From: Skermanella rosea
Lineage (GTDB): Bacteria > Pseudomonadota > Alphaproteobacteria > Azospirillales > Azospirillaceae
Direction: 5' to 3'
Assembly (NCBI RefSeq): GCF_016806835.2
Contig: NZ_CP086112.1
Span: 1-64,000 of the forward strand
DNA: 64,000 bases
The position numbers and the translations under genes were made by a program. This document shows, in pieces, positions 33,159-42,676 of the stretch; position 1 is the stretch's first letter, and each line of letters starts with the position of its first letter. A model generated the notes under the pieces. It was not told the DNA's origin, did not search any database, and saw only the letters and a list, made by a program, of their open reading frames with translations.

Positions 33159-36100
33159 TCAAGCCGGCACGGGTTCGAGCACCCGCCCGATCGCGGCCGC
33201 CAGCTCCCCGACGAGCGGCTCCCTCATCACGGAGTGATGATCGCCGCCGGTCCGATGGACCGCGACCGATCCGGCTGCGATCTCCGACCAGCCGAGATCC
33301 GCCGCCAGCCCGGGACGGATGGCCAGCGCGTCGGTCACCCAGACGTCCACGGGCAGGTCGATCGGCCTGGGCCGGAAGTCCCGCAGGGCGTCCAGGTTGG
33401 CGCCGTAGACCGCCAGCATCCCGGCGACCTGGTCGCGCGTGACCGCCCCGCCGAACGCCCCGGTCGCGGCCAGCCGCCGGTGCACCAGGTCGATCCGGGT
33501 CTCCTGCCCGAACTGCTTCAGCACGGCGGCATCCAGGCCGAGATCGATCCCCATGGAGTGCTCGACCGCCCGGACCATGTGGAGCAGCCGCCCGGCCTCG
33601 TCCCCCGGCACGATGCCGTCCGCGAAGTCCTGCGGGTTGGCCGGCGCGTCGATCACGCAGACGCGGGCGACCGTCCGGCCGCGCGCCGCCAGCTCGCCGG
33701 CCAGGGCCGCGCCGAACGAGTAGCCGACCGGCACGAAGGGACCGGGCAGGCCGGCGGCCAGCACGGCGTCGGCATAGGCCCGCGCCATTTCCGGCAGCCC
33801 GCCGATCGGCGGCCGGGTATTGTCGAGCCCGCGCGCCTGGAGCGCCGCCACCCGCCAGCCCTCGGGCAGATGCGCGGCGAGCGCCGCGTAGCTGAGGACA
33901 TGGCCCGAGACCTCGTGCGGCAGCAGGATCGTGCCCCGCTCGCTCCCCGGCGGCACCGCCTCGGACCGCAGCATCACCAGCACCTCGTCGGCGCCTCCGG
34001 ACCGGGCGTCGATCAGCGCCGCCTGCCGGGCGACCGTCCCGCCGGAGAACAGGCTGGCCAGCGGCAGCCGGCAGCCGAACGCCGCCTCGACCCGGGCCAT
34101 CAGCTGGACCGCCAGGAACGAGTGCCCGCCAAGCTCGAAGAATCCGGCATGGACGGAGGTCACCGGCCGCTCCAGCACGGCGGACCAGATGTCGAGCAGC
34201 GCCGTCTCGGTGGCGCTCGGCGGGGCCAATCCGTCCGGGATGTCGGCCGCCGGTTCGGGCTCCGGCGCCCCGGCCCCCTCGTCCCGGCGCTCCAGGACGC
34301 CCTCCCCGGTCCAGCGCACCGTGATGCCGGTCGGGACCGGCGCCTCCCCCGGCCGCTCCAGCCAGAGCGTTCCCGGCAGGCCGACCGGCACCGGCGCCCG
34401 GTCGGCGTCCAGGACGTGGGGGATCGTTCCGGGAGCGACAAGATCGGCGGGCGCCCGCCCGGCCCGCTGCCAAGCCCGGATCGCCTCGGCCTCCGCCCCG
34501 GCGTCGGCCAGGGGAAGCCGCAGCGCGCCGGCCTCGGGACGGGCCGCCAGCTCGGCCAGAAGATGCGTCAGGTGCCGGGCCAGCCGCTCGACCGTTCCGG
34601 CATGGAACCGGTTGGCGTCGCATTCCAGGACGGCATTGATGCCGCCGCCCTCCTCGACCAGGGTCAGCAGCACGTCGAAACGGGCGACGCCGGCATCGTC
34701 GGCCAGCGGCGTGACGGTCAGCCCCGGCAGGTCGAGCCGCCCGCCCGGCGCGTTCTGAAGCACCATCATGGCCTGGAACAGCGGCGTCCGGTTGATCGAG
34801 CGCTTCAGCCCCAGGGCGTCCACCACCAGTTCGAACGGCGCGTCCTGGTGGGCATAGGCGTCCAGCGTCACCCGGCGCGCCCGCTCGACCAGTTCCAGCC
34901 CGGATGGGTTGCCCGACAGGTCCAGCCGAAGGGCCAGGGTATTGACGAAGCAGCCGATCAGCCCGGCCAGGTCGTCGCGCATGCGGTTCGCGATCGGCGT
35001 ACCCACCACCACGTCGGACTGCCCGCTCCAGCGCGACAAGAGCAGCGTAAACCCGGCATAGAGCACCATGAACAGCGTGGCGCCGCCGCGGTTCGCCAGC
35101 CCGCGCAGGGCTTCGGTCTCCGCGGCGCCGATCCGGAAGCGATGGCACCGGGCGGGGCGGTCCGCTCCGGATGCCCGCGGCGCATCGGCGGGAAGCTCCA
35201 GCACCTCCGGCGCGCCGGCCAGCCGCTCGCGCCAATGGCCGACCAGCCGTTCCAGGGCGGCGCCGGAAAGAGTCCGCTGCTGCCAGGCGGAGAAGTCGGC
35301 GTACTGGACCGGGAGCGGCGGCAAGTCCGCGGCCCGCCCCTCGGCGGCAGCGCGGTAAAGCTCCGTCACCTCCCGCGCCAGCACGCCCATCGACCAGCCG
35401 TCCGTGACGGCATGGTGGAGCACCGCCACCAGAACGGCGGAGCCGGGGGCGAGCCGGACCAGCGTCATCCGCAGCGGCGGCCCGCGGTCCAGGTCGATCG
35501 GCTCCAGCGCCAGCGGCCGCAGCGCCCGCCCCAGGCTCTCCGGATCCGGGCCGGCGGGAAGCGCGAATTCCGATCCGTCCAGCACGGCCCCGTCCAGCAC
35601 GGCCCCGTCCAGCACGGTCAGGGGCGCCTCGAACGGCTGCATGATCTCCTGGAAGGGCCGGCCGTCCACCACGGGGAAGCGGGTCCTCAGCGTCTCGTGC
35701 CGGGCGATCAGGCCGGTCAGCGCCCGGCGCAGCGCCGCCTCGTCCAGGTCGCCGTCCAGCTTCAGCCCCAGCGCCACGTTGTAGACGCCGGTGCCGGGCA
35801 TCAGCCGGTCCAGGAACCACAGGCGCTGCTGGGCGTAGGAGAGCGGCAGCACGCCGGTCCGGTCCGCCCGCGGGATGATCCCCTCGGCGGCCCCCTGCGC
35901 GGCGTCCGGCCCCAGCCGCTCCGCCATCTCGGCGGCGAACTCGGCGACCGTCGGCCGCTCGAACAGCAGGCGCAGCGGCAGGTCGATTCCGAACCGGGCG
36001 CGGATGCGGGCGATCACCCGCGTCGCCAGCAGCGAGTGGCCGCCGGCCTCGAAGAAATTGTCGCGGATGCCGACGCGGGCGATGCCCAGCACTTCCGCCC

Positions 36101-39100
36101 AGGTCTCCGCGACGGCGGCCTCCAGCGGGGTGCGCGGCGGTTCGCCGTCCGCCCCGGCCGCCGGCCCGTCCTCCCCCGGTTCCGGCAGGGCGCGGGCGTC
36201 CAGCTTGCCGGTCGGCCCGAGCGGCAGCCGGTCCAGGAAGACGAAGGCGCCGGGCACCATGTGTTCCGGCAGGCGGGACGCCGCGTGGCGGCGCAGCGCG
36301 CGGCCCAGCGTGCCGCGCCGGTCCGGCGGCGCGGGCTCGTTGAGATAGGCGGCCGGCGCCTCGGCGGCGGCCGGCGCCGGCGCGCATCCCGCCGGCATCG
36401 GCTCGCCCGGCCGGCGGAACCAGACGTCCAGGCGCCCGTCCTCCGTCCCGGCGGTCCATCCCGGGACCGCCTCCCAGCCATGCTCCCGGGCAAGCCGAGC
36501 GATCGCCGCCCCGTCCAGCCCGTCCGCCGGATCGACGGGCGGCCCGTCCGCCTCGATCCAGGCCAGCGCCTCCAGCGGCCGGGCCAGCCGCCGGTTCGGG
36601 ACGCCGGAGATGCCGAAGCCGGAACCCTCCCGCGCCAGCCTGCCGGCCAGCAGTCCCTCCCCATCGCCATCGGCCCAAAGCGAATATTCCGCCGCCGCAA
36701 CGGTCCCGGCTCCGCCCTTGACCGTGACGACGGCGTCGTACCGGAAGCGGGTCAACTCGTTGTCTCCCGCCGCGGCCTTCGGCATGGCGATCACGCCGGC
36801 CACGTCGGGCCGCCGCGCCAGCGCCGCGAAGAAGGCGGGATCGACCAGGATCTCCTTCTCGCGCTCGACCGCCCGCGCCAGCCGGCGCGCCAGCTCCAGC
36901 CGGGTCCGCCCCGCCCCGGTCGCGGCGGCGATGTCGGCATGGAACGCCCGGAGCAGCACGCGGTTGCGCAGATCGCCCAGGAACAGCCGCCCGCCGGGCG
37001 CCAGCCGGGCCAGCGCGCCCTCCACCACCGCCATGAAATAGGCGCGGCTCGGGAAATATTGCGCGACCGAATTGATCACGACCAGGTCGAAGCCGCCGGG
37101 CACCCCGTCCAGGTCGGCGGCCTCCCGCCGCTCCACCGTGACATGGTCCAGCCCCCGGTCCGCCGCGGCGCGGCGCAGCCGCTCGACCACCGGGGCGGAG
37201 AAGTCCAGCCCGTGGTACAGCTCGACCGACGGCGCCAGCCCGAACAGGATCATCCCGGTGCCGCAGCCGATCTCCAGCACCCGGCGCGTCGCCAGCGCCC
37301 GCAGCCGGTCCAGCGTCTCGTCCAGCCAGGCGCGCATCTCCGCCGCGGGGATCGGCGCGTTGGTGTAGCTGTCGTTCCAGCCGGAGATGTCGAAGTCCTG
37401 CGCTTCCCCATCCCCGCCATAGATCATGTCGAAGGCGGCGCGCCAGCCCTCGTCGGCCTCGGCCTCGCCCCCTGCCTCGCCCCCTGCCTCACCGTCAGCG
37501 CCGGGGCGCGGGACGACATAGGCGACCAGCCGCTTGGCGTCGCCCTCCCCGCGCGGCACCACCGCCACGTCGCCGACCGCCGGGTGGTCGGACAGCACGG
37601 CGTGGATCTCGCCCAGCTCGATCCGGAACCCGCGCAGCTTCACCTGGGCGTCGGCGCGCCCGCGATATTCCAGGTCGCCCGCCGGGGTGACCCGGGCCAG
37701 GTCGCCGCTGCGGTACAGGAGCCCGCCGCCGGCGGGATCCAGGACGAAGCGTTCCGCCGTCAGCTCCGGCCGGTTCAGGTATCCCCGCGCCACGCCGGCC
37801 CCGCCGACCCAGATCTCCCCGACCATGCCGGGCGGCACCGGCTCGCCGTTTCCGTCGAGCAGGCGGATGAACAGGTCCGGGATCGGCTCGCCGATGACGC
37901 TGCCCAGCCGGCGCTTGACGTCGCGCCAGCGGATCGGCCGATAGGTCACGTGGACGGTCGTCTCGGTGATGCCGTACATGTTGACCAGCCGCGGCGCGTC
38001 GTCGCCGTGGCGGTCCAGCCAGGGCTCCAGGCTGGCGAGGTCCAGCGCCTCGCCGCCGAACACCACGAAGCGCAGCGCCAGCTCGGATTCGCGCGGGTCC
38101 GCCTCCTCCGCCTGGATCAACTGGCGGAAGGCCGACGGCGTCTGGTTCAGCACCGTCACCTTCTCGCGGCACAGCAGGTCGTAGAAGGCGTCGGCCGCCC
38201 GCGCCACCTCGCGCGGGACGATCACCAGCGCGCCGCCATAAGCCAGGGCGCCCCAGATCTCCCAGACCGAGAAGTCGAAGGCGTAGGAATGGAACAGGGT
38301 CCAGACGTCCCGCGCGCCGAAGCGGAACCACGCGTCCGTCGCGTCGAACAGCCGGGTCAGGTTGCCGTGGGTGACCAGCACGCCCTTGGGCCTGCCGGTC
38401 GAGCCGGAGGTGTAGATCACATAGGCCAGGTCGTCCGGCCCGACCGAGACCGGGACGAACCCCTCGGCATCGGCGTCCCCGCAGTCCTCGACGCACAGCA
38501 CCGGCACCCCGGTCCCCGCCGGCACCCGGGGCGCCAGCGCTTCCGTCGTCACGACGGCCGCGACGCCGCTGTCCTCCAGCGCGTGGGCGACCCGGTCGGC
38601 GGGATAGTGCGGATCGAGCGGGACATAGGCCGCCCCCGCCCGCAGCACGCCCAGGATCGCCGCCGGCATCTCCAGGGAAGGCTCGAACCACAGGGCGACG
38701 CGGTCGCCGGCGCCGATCCCCAGCGCCCCCAGCCGCCCGGCGATCGCGGCGGACCGCCGCTCCAGGCTCCCGTAGGTTTGCCGCTCGCCGTTCAGCCTCA
38801 ACGCCGTGGCCGCGGCCCGCTCCCGCGCATGGCGGACGAACCGGTCGTGGACCCCCTCGGCGAAGGGCGCCGCCGGGCGCTTCGGCCCGGTCAGCAGCGC
38901 CGCCCGCTCGTCCGGCCCGATCAGCGGCAGGCGCGACACCGGCGTGTCCGGCGCCGCCGCGGCACTCTCCGCCAGGGTCGCGAACTGGCGCGCCAGCCGG
39001 GCGACCGACTCCGCCTCGAACAGGTCCGTGTTGTAGGAGAACACCCCGGACAGGCCGCCGCCCGGCTCCTCCCGGATGAACAGCTCCAGGTCGAAGCGGG

Positions 39101-40343
39101 CCGCCTCCTGGGTCAGAAGCGGCTCGACCGCGAACTCCCCGCCGGCGGTCGGCGGCGGGGCCGCGTCCAGCAGCGTGAAGGCGACCTGGAACAGCGGGTT
39201 CCTGCTGGTGTCGCGCGGCAGGTCCAGCGCCTCCACCAGCATCTCGAACGGCAGGGTCGCGTGGTCGAACGCCTCCAGCACCAGCCCGCGCTGCCGCTCC
39301 AGCAGCGCCCGGAACCCGGGATCGCCGGAGAGGTCGCCGCGCACCACCACCATGTTGACGAAGAACCCGACCAGCCCCTGGGTCTCCAGCCGCTCCCGGT
39401 TCGCCAGCGAGGTGCCGACCGGCACGTCGTCCTGCCGGCAATGCCGCCCCAGCAGCACCTGGAAGACGGTCATCAGGGCGGTGAACTGGGTGGTCCGCGC
39501 GGCGGACGCCAGCCGGCGCAGCCGGTCCGCCGTCCCGGCCGGGATGGTGAAGGGGACCAGCGCGCCGTTGAAGCCCTGGAGGCGCGGGCGCGGCCTGTCG
39601 GTCGGCAGGTCCAGCACCGGCAGCCCGGCCAGCCGCCCGCGCCAGTAGTCCAGGTCGCCGGCGACGCTGTCGGGCCCGTAGCTCTCCCGCTGCCACGCCG
39701 CGAAGTCGGCGTAGGAGACCGGCAGCGGCGCCCAGGCCGGGGCGGCGCCGGACAGCCGCGCCCGGTAGGCCGACAGCAGGTCGCCCGACAGGATGCCCAG
39801 CGACCAGGCGTCGGCGGCGATATGGTGGATCGCCAGGACGATCGCGGTCCGCGACTCCGCGATCCGGATCGCCGACGCCCGCAGCGGCGGTCCCCGGCCC
39901 AGGTCGAACGGCCGCGCGCTCTCCTCGCGGATCGCCGCCGCCAGGGCCTCGGCGTCCTCCGCCCGGTCCCGCCAGTCGCGCAGGTCCACCGGGACCGGCC
40001 CCGCCGGCTCGACCACCTGCTCGCCCTCGCCGTCGCGCTCCTCGTAGCGGGTGCGCAGGACGGCGTGGCGGGCGACCACGTCGCCGACCGCCGCCTCGAA
40101 GGCCTCCGGCTCGAACCGCCCGCCCAGCCGGAAGGCCAGGCAGATCGTGTAGGCGGCGTTCCCGTCCAGCCGGTGCAGGTACCACATGCGCCGCTGCTGG
40201 AACGACAGCGGAGCCCGGTGCGGCCCGCCGTCCATCCGGCGGGACTCCATGGCGGCCTTGCGCTGCGGCGGCGGATCGCCGTCTTCGTCCAGGAGAAAGT
40301 CGAGAAGGTCCAGGTCGGCTTCGCTGCTGTCGATATCTGGCAT
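33159..40343 (-). CDS. Nonribosomal peptide synthetase, C-A-nMT-PCP-C-(A remnant)-PCP-TE
   Basis: A 2,394-residue enzyme. C1 is at about 42-485 (HHIAADAW at 173). The A domain runs from about 500 (YTSGSTGRPKG near 644) with an N-methyltransferase inserted at about 985-1225 (VLEIGCGTG near 1022) and A10 lysine near 1380. PCP1 Ser is near 1437 (FFEAGGHSLL). C2 has HHAVTDGW near 1643. About 1945-2025 keeps only pieces of a second A domain. PCP2 Ser is near 2075 (FFELGGHSFL), and a type I thioesterase has GYSFG near 2207. Hand alignment gives the pocket code D-F-W-N-V-G-M-V-H-K, close to that of threonine, so N-methyl-threonine is predicted. No A domain is left for PCP2. The N-terminal C domain suggests an acyl or upstream donor. 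No clear Shine-Dalgarno precedes the ATG at 40343. Confidence 0.93.
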   Translation of the reverse strand: MPDIDSSEADLDLLDFLLDEDGDPPPQRKAAMESRRMDGGPHRAPLSFQQRRMWYLHRLDGNAAYTICLAFRLGGRFEPEAFEAAVGDVVARHAVLRTRYEERDGEGEQVVEPAGPVPVDLRDWRDRAEDAEALAAAIREESARPFDLGRGPPLRASAIRIAESRTAIVLAIHHIAADAWSLGILSGDLLSAYRARLSGAAPAWAPLPVSYADFAAWQRESYGPDSVAGDLDYWRGRLAGLPVLDLPTDRPRPRLQGFNGALVPFTIPAGTADRLRRLASAARTTQFTALMTVFQVLLGRHCRQDDVPVGTSLANRERLETQGLVGFFVNMVVVRGDLSGDPGFRALLERQRGLVLEAFDHATLPFEMLVEALDLPRDTSRNPLFQVAFTLLDAAPPPTAGGEFAVEPLLTQEAARFDLELFIREEPGGGLSGVFSYNTDLFEAESVARLARQFATLAESAAAAPDTPVSRLPLIGPDERAALLTGPKRPAAPFAEGVHDRFVRHARERAAATALRLNGERQTYGSLERRSAAIAGRLGALGIGAGDRVALWFEPSLEMPAAILGVLRAGAAYVPLDPHYPADRVAHALEDSGVAAVVTTEALAPRVPAGTGVPVLCVEDCGDADAEGFVPVSVGPDDLAYVIYTSGSTGRPKGVLVTHGNLTRLFDATDAWFRFGARDVWTLFHSYAFDFSVWEIWGALAYGGALVIVPREVARAADAFYDLLCREKVTVLNQTPSAFRQLIQAEEADPRESELALRFVVFGGEALDLASLEPWLDRHGDDAPRLVNMYGITETTVHVTYRPIRWRDVKRRLGSVIGEPIPDLFIRLLDGNGEPVPPGMVGEIWVGGAGVARGYLNRPELTAERFVLDPAGGGLLYRSGDLARVTPAGDLEYRGRADAQVKLRGFRIELGEIHAVLSDHPAVGDVAVVPRGEGDAKRLVAYVVPRPGADGEAGGEAGGEAEADEGWRAAFDMIYGGDGEAQDFDISGWNDSYTNAPIPAAEMRAWLDETLDRLRALATRRVLEIGCGTGMILFGLAPSVELYHGLDFSAPVVERLRRAAADRGLDHVTVERREAADLDGVPGGFDLVVINSVAQYFPSRAYFMAVVEGALARLAPGGRLFLGDLRNRVLLRAFHADIAAATGAGRTRLELARRLARAVEREKEILVDPAFFAALARRPDVAGVIAMPKAAAGDNELTRFRYDAVVTVKGGAGTVAAAEYSLWADGDGEGLLAGRLAREGSGFGISGVPNRRLARPLEALAWIEADGPPVDPADGLDGAAIARLAREHGWEAVPGWTAGTEDGRLDVWFRRPGEPMPAGCAPAPAAAEAPAAYLNEPAPPDRRGTLGRALRRHAASRLPEHMVPGAFVFLDRLPLGPTGKLDARALPEPGEDGPAAGADGEPPRTPLEAAVAETWAEVLGIARVGIRDNFFEAGGHSLLATRVIARIRARFGIDLPLRLLFERPTVAEFAAEMAERLGPDAAQGAAEGIIPRADRTGVLPLSYAQQRLWFLDRLMPGTGVYNVALGLKLDGDLDEAALRRALTGLIARHETLRTRFPVVDGRPFQEIMQPFEAPLTVLDGAVLDGAVLDGSEFALPAGPDPESLGRALRPLALEPIDLDRGPPLRMTLVRLAPGSAVLVAVLHHAVTDGWSMGVLAREVTELYRAAAEGRAADLPPLPVQYADFSAWQQRTLSGAALERLVGHWRERLAGAPEVLELPADAPRASGADRPARCHRFRIGAAETEALRGLANRGGATLFMVLYAGFTLLLSRWSGQSDVVVGTPIANRMRDDLAGLIGCFVNTLALRLDLSGNPSGLELVERARRVTLDAYAHQDAPFELVVDALGLKRSINRTPLFQAMMVLQNAPGGRLDLPGLTVTPLADDAGVARFDVLLTLVEEGGGINAVLECDANRFHAGTVERLARHLTHLLAELAARPEAGALRLPLADAGAEAEAIRAWQRAGRAPADLVAPGTIPHVLDADRAPVPVGLPGTLWLERPGEAPVPTGITVRWTGEGVLERRDEGAGAPEPEPAADIPDGLAPPSATETALLDIWSAVLERPVTSVHAGFFELGGHSFLAVQLMARVEAAFGCRLPLASLFSGGTVARQAALIDARSGGADEVLVMLRSEAVPPGSERGTILLPHEVSGHVLSYAALAAHLPEGWRVAALQARGLDNTRPPIGGLPEMARAYADAVLAAGLPGPFVPVGYSFGAALAGELAARGRTVARVCVIDAPANPQDFADGIVPGDEAGRLLHMVRAVEHSMGIDLGLDAAVLKQFGQETRIDLVHRRLAATGAFGGAVTRDQVAGMLAVYGANLDALRDFRPRPIDLPVDVWVTDALAIRPGLAADLGWSEIAAGSVAVHRTGGDHHSVMREPLVGELAAAIGRVLEPVPA
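34269..34511 (-). other. Fossil adenylation domain inside NRPS module 2
   Basis: Residues about 1945-2025. After C2 comes a normal C-A linker (EAEAIRAWQRAGRAPADLV), then directly HVLDADRAPVPVGLPGTLWL, which corresponds to the region before and at A6, and then ITVRWTGEGVLERRDEG, resembling A7-A8 (VRW..DG.LE..GR.D). About 400 residues, including the A3-A5 catalytic core, are missing without a frameshift. PCP2 follows immediately. Confidence 0.7.
35576..35620 (-). repeat. Three 15-bp tandem units in NRPS C2
   Basis: The unit CGTCCAGCACGGCCC occurs three times in a row (the last with two changes), encoding a repeated VLDGA in the second condensation domain near residue 1577-1590. In-frame expansion of five residues per unit; probably slippage in a surface loop. 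Confidence 0.7.
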
Positions 40344-40387
40344 GGCGAGCGTGGGTTTCCCGATAGGCGGTTAATGGATTACGCTAG

Positions 40388-40405
40388 TATTGATTGCATA
40401 CAATA
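40388..40405. promoter_or_regulatory. Weak dyad upstream of the NRPS
   Basis: TATTG and CAATA flank eight bases, about 45 bases upstream of the NRPS start, in an AT-rich patch that stands out from the GC-rich surroundings. It could be part of a promoter or operator; no matched boxes were found. Confidence 0.25.
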
Positions 40406-40631
40406 GTAATATTCCATCCCATTCGGATAGGATGGTTGAAGCTTCTCTACTACTTTTCGTGCGGGATTCGGTCAAGCGCGATCGACACGACGCGCTGCTT
40501 CGGCGGTGTTTGCCGCAGGCCACGGGCTGGCGATGCATTGATGACATTTATTTGTCCCAGGCATGGTTATCGGCCGCTAACTCTTTGGAAACCGGGGTCG
40601 ACCAAAGTGCCGGCCAGCAAAGGAGCCGGAC

Positions 40632-40934
40632 ATGAACCTGGTTGAACTGGATCGTTTTCTTCCCCGCGACCGCCGAGCGCGCGGCGGACTTCTGTCGACC
40701 GCGGCGGCGGCCGTGGCCCGCTGGATCGGGATCGACGCGATCTCGCGCGCGGAAAAGCGCCTGCACGCGATGACCGACGGGCAGCTCGCGGATATCGGGA
40801 TCACCCGCGTGCAGATCGCCCAGGCGGTGCGTTACGGCCGCAACGCCGTGACCGAGCGCGGGGCCGAGATCATCCCGATGCGCCGCCGGCCGACTCGCCC
40901 GTCCGGCGGCCCCGACGTGCCGCACGCCGCCTGA
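40632..40934 (+). CDS. DUF1127 (YjiS-like) protein
   Basis: A 100-residue basic protein. The DUF1127 segment is LHAMTDGQLADIGITRVQIA, then VRYGR. The ribosome site AAAGGAG precedes ATG 40632. Members of this family are small and Arg-rich, some being RNA-binding or involved in phosphate, stress or carbon responses in alphaproteobacteria. It is divergent from the NRPS and 110 bases upstream of the phosphopantetheinyl transferase. Confidence 0.8.
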   Translation: MNLVELDRFLPRDRRARGGLLSTAAAAVARWIGIDAISRAEKRLHAMTDGQLADIGITRVQIAQAVRYGRNAVTERGAEIIPMRRRPTRPSGGPDVPHAA

Positions 40935-41044
40935 CCGCCGCGGGTCGCCCGGCTGGCCGTTGATCCGGTCCGCGCCGGCGGCCATGATGCCGCCGCTTCC
41001 GTCCGGCGCCCTGCGGAAGTCGAGAGCAACCTGAAAGCGGAACG

Positions 41045-41824
41045 ATGGTGGCAGCCCCGGGAAATCCCGACATCTACTACGTGATGTCCGATGAGCCGGC
41101 CGTGTCCGACCTCTGCGACTCCTACCGTTCCCTGCTGGCTCCGGAGGAGATGGAGCGCTACCGGCGCTACCTGAACGACCGGGCGCGGCGCGAATACCTC
41201 GTGACCCGGGCGCTGGTCCGCACCGTGCTGTCCCGCTACGCCGACGTTCCCCCGGCCGCCTGGCGGTTCAACTCGAACGCCCATGGCCGGCCGGAGATCG
41301 CCGGCCCCGCCCTGCCCGGCCCTGACCTCTCCGGCCTCCGCTTCAACCTGTCCAACACGAACGGGCTGGTCGCCTGCGCCGTCGCCGCCGGCTGCGAGAT
41401 CGGCATCGACGTCGAGTGCCTGGAGCGCGCCGGCGACGTGATGGAGCTCGCCGACCGCTTCCTCGCCCCGGCGGAAGCGGCCGACCTGCGATCGCTTCCG
41501 CCCGCCGGCCGGCCCCTCCGATTTTTCACCTACTGGACCCTGAAGGAGGCCTACGTCAAGGCGCGGGGCCTCGGCCTGTCGATCCCGCTCGACGGCTTCG
41601 CCATCGACCTCTCCGATCCCGCCCGCATCCGCATCGCCTTCGAACCCGGCCTGGAGGACGACGCCGCCCGCTGGTCCTTCGCGACCTTCCGGCCGACCGG
41701 GAACCATCTGATGGCGGTGGCGGTCGGGCGGCCCGACGGATGCCCGCCTGCCCCGCCCCTCCAGGCCCGCCTGCACCGGGTCGTTCCGCTGGGCACCACC
41801 GGCGGGCCGGGCGCGGCCCGCTGA
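41045..41824 (+). CDS. Sfp-type 4'-phosphopantetheinyl transferase
   Basis: A 259-residue enzyme that converts apo carrier proteins to the holo form with coenzyme A. Motifs: FNSNAHGRPEI, FNLSNTNGLVACAV, GIDVECLER (Mg-binding), and FFTYWTLKEAYVKARGLGLS. The length fits the Sfp/EntD class that acts on NRPS carriers. It lies 0.7 kb from the NRPS start in divergent orientation, so it most likely activates PCP1 and PCP2. Confidence 0.93.
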   Translation: MVAAPGNPDIYYVMSDEPAVSDLCDSYRSLLAPEEMERYRRYLNDRARREYLVTRALVRTVLSRYADVPPAAWRFNSNAHGRPEIAGPALPGPDLSGLRFNLSNTNGLVACAVAAGCEIGIDVECLERAGDVMELADRFLAPAEAADLRSLPPAGRPLRFFTYWTLKEAYVKARGLGLSIPLDGFAIDLSDPARIRIAFEPGLEDDAARWSFATFRPTGNHLMAVAVGRPDGCPPAPPLQARLHRVVPLGTTGGPGAAR

Positions 41825-41858
41825 TGGACGGCGTCGCCCGGGGCCGGCCACCAGGCCG

Positions 41859-42563
41859 TCAGTCGTCGGACTGGAGGAACAGCAGCGGCGCCAGCTCCTC
41901 GCCGGCGGCGACCTGGCTGTAGCATGCGGCGGTGTTGGCCGCCCAGTTGGTGTTGATCGCATAGGTGACGTCGAGCGTGGTCTCGCCGGTTTCCGAGAAA
42001 TCGACGAGCAGCGCGGGGGAGAGGAGCTGATAGGCCGCCATCCCTGCGGTCAGCGGATCGGTGTCGAACGCGATCAGGACCGTTTCGGCGGGGGTGACGA
42101 CGTCGATGATCCCGCCGTAGAGCGGCAGGGCGAAAGTCGGTTCGTACGCGCCGCCGACACCCTGCCAGGAAAGCTGCTGGCACAGGCCGCAGAGGAACTC
42201 GCTGGTGGTCGTGTTGTCGATATAGATCTCGGTCGCGGAGCCGTTGGCGACCACTTCCCCGGTTCCGGCGGCCGATGTCACCTGAAGGGTCTGGCCGGCC
42301 GTGATCGAGTAGGTCGTGCTGGCGACGACCGGCTGCCCCTGCGCCAGGGTCGTGCTCGCGGTCGGCGAGGTATAGGCTTCCGTCGACGTGTTCCAGCCGA
42401 CCGTGTTCGACAGGCTGTATCCGGTAGTCTGGAACCAGACCACCGGGGCGCCGCCCCCCATGGTGGTGCACACCGCCTTGAAGACGAGCAGCCTGAATCC
42501 CGACCCTATGAGGTCGGTCAGCGTGTCCTGATCCATCGTGATCTGAATGCTGTAACTGCCCAA
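41859..42563 (-). CDS. Beta-rich protein of unknown function, paralogue A
   Basis: A 234-residue protein rich in Thr, Ser, Val, Ala and aromatic residues, with no signal peptide, membrane span or known motif. It starts MGSYSIQITMDQDTLTDLIG, then GGGAPVVWFQTTGYSLSN. A central segment (SAAGTGEVVANGSATEIYID) and FALPLYGGIIDVVTPAE suggest beta strands. It is clearly related to the next gene (SIQITMDQDTLTDLIGSG versus TLTITMDDTTVNDLLNSG). The pair lies between the phosphopantetheinyl transferase and an exporter locus. I do not recognise a characterised family; a secreted lectin- or toxin-like role is only a guess. Confidence 0.7.
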   Translation of the reverse strand: MGSYSIQITMDQDTLTDLIGSGFRLLVFKAVCTTMGGGAPVVWFQTTGYSLSNTVGWNTSTEAYTSPTASTTLAQGQPVVASTTYSITAGQTLQVTSAAGTGEVVANGSATEIYIDNTTTSEFLCGLCQQLSWQGVGGAYEPTFALPLYGGIIDVVTPAETVLIAFDTDPLTAGMAAYQLLSPALLVDFSETGETTLDVTYAINTNWAANTAACYSQVAAGEELAPLLFLQSDD

Positions 42564-42676
42564 GCCGTTCCCTCCATCGCGTGTGCCGCCGCCTGCGACC
42601 CGATAGCTCGGCCCGGCCGGCCGGAGGCGTCATGCCCGACGCCCCCGGCCGGCCGGATCCGCTTCAACTCACCGGG

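Noticed and set aside
37440-37500. Short repeats coding GEAGGEAGGEAEA before the NRPS methyltransferase as a possible CRISPR-like array
   Set aside because: It is an in-frame low-complexity linker with a 12-base period, not spaced repeats.
33234-40406. Open frame of about 2,390 codons on the plus strand, opposite the NRPS
   Set aside because: It is a mirror of the GC-rich NRPS gene: its product is Arg/Gln/His/Pro-rich low-complexity sequence with no domain, whereas the minus strand shows ordered NRPS motifs.
40394-40645. Two short plus-strand frames upstream of the DUF1127 gene
   Set aside because: They overlap each other and the NRPS promoter region and have no ribosome sites; the DUF1127 start at 40632 has a clear one.
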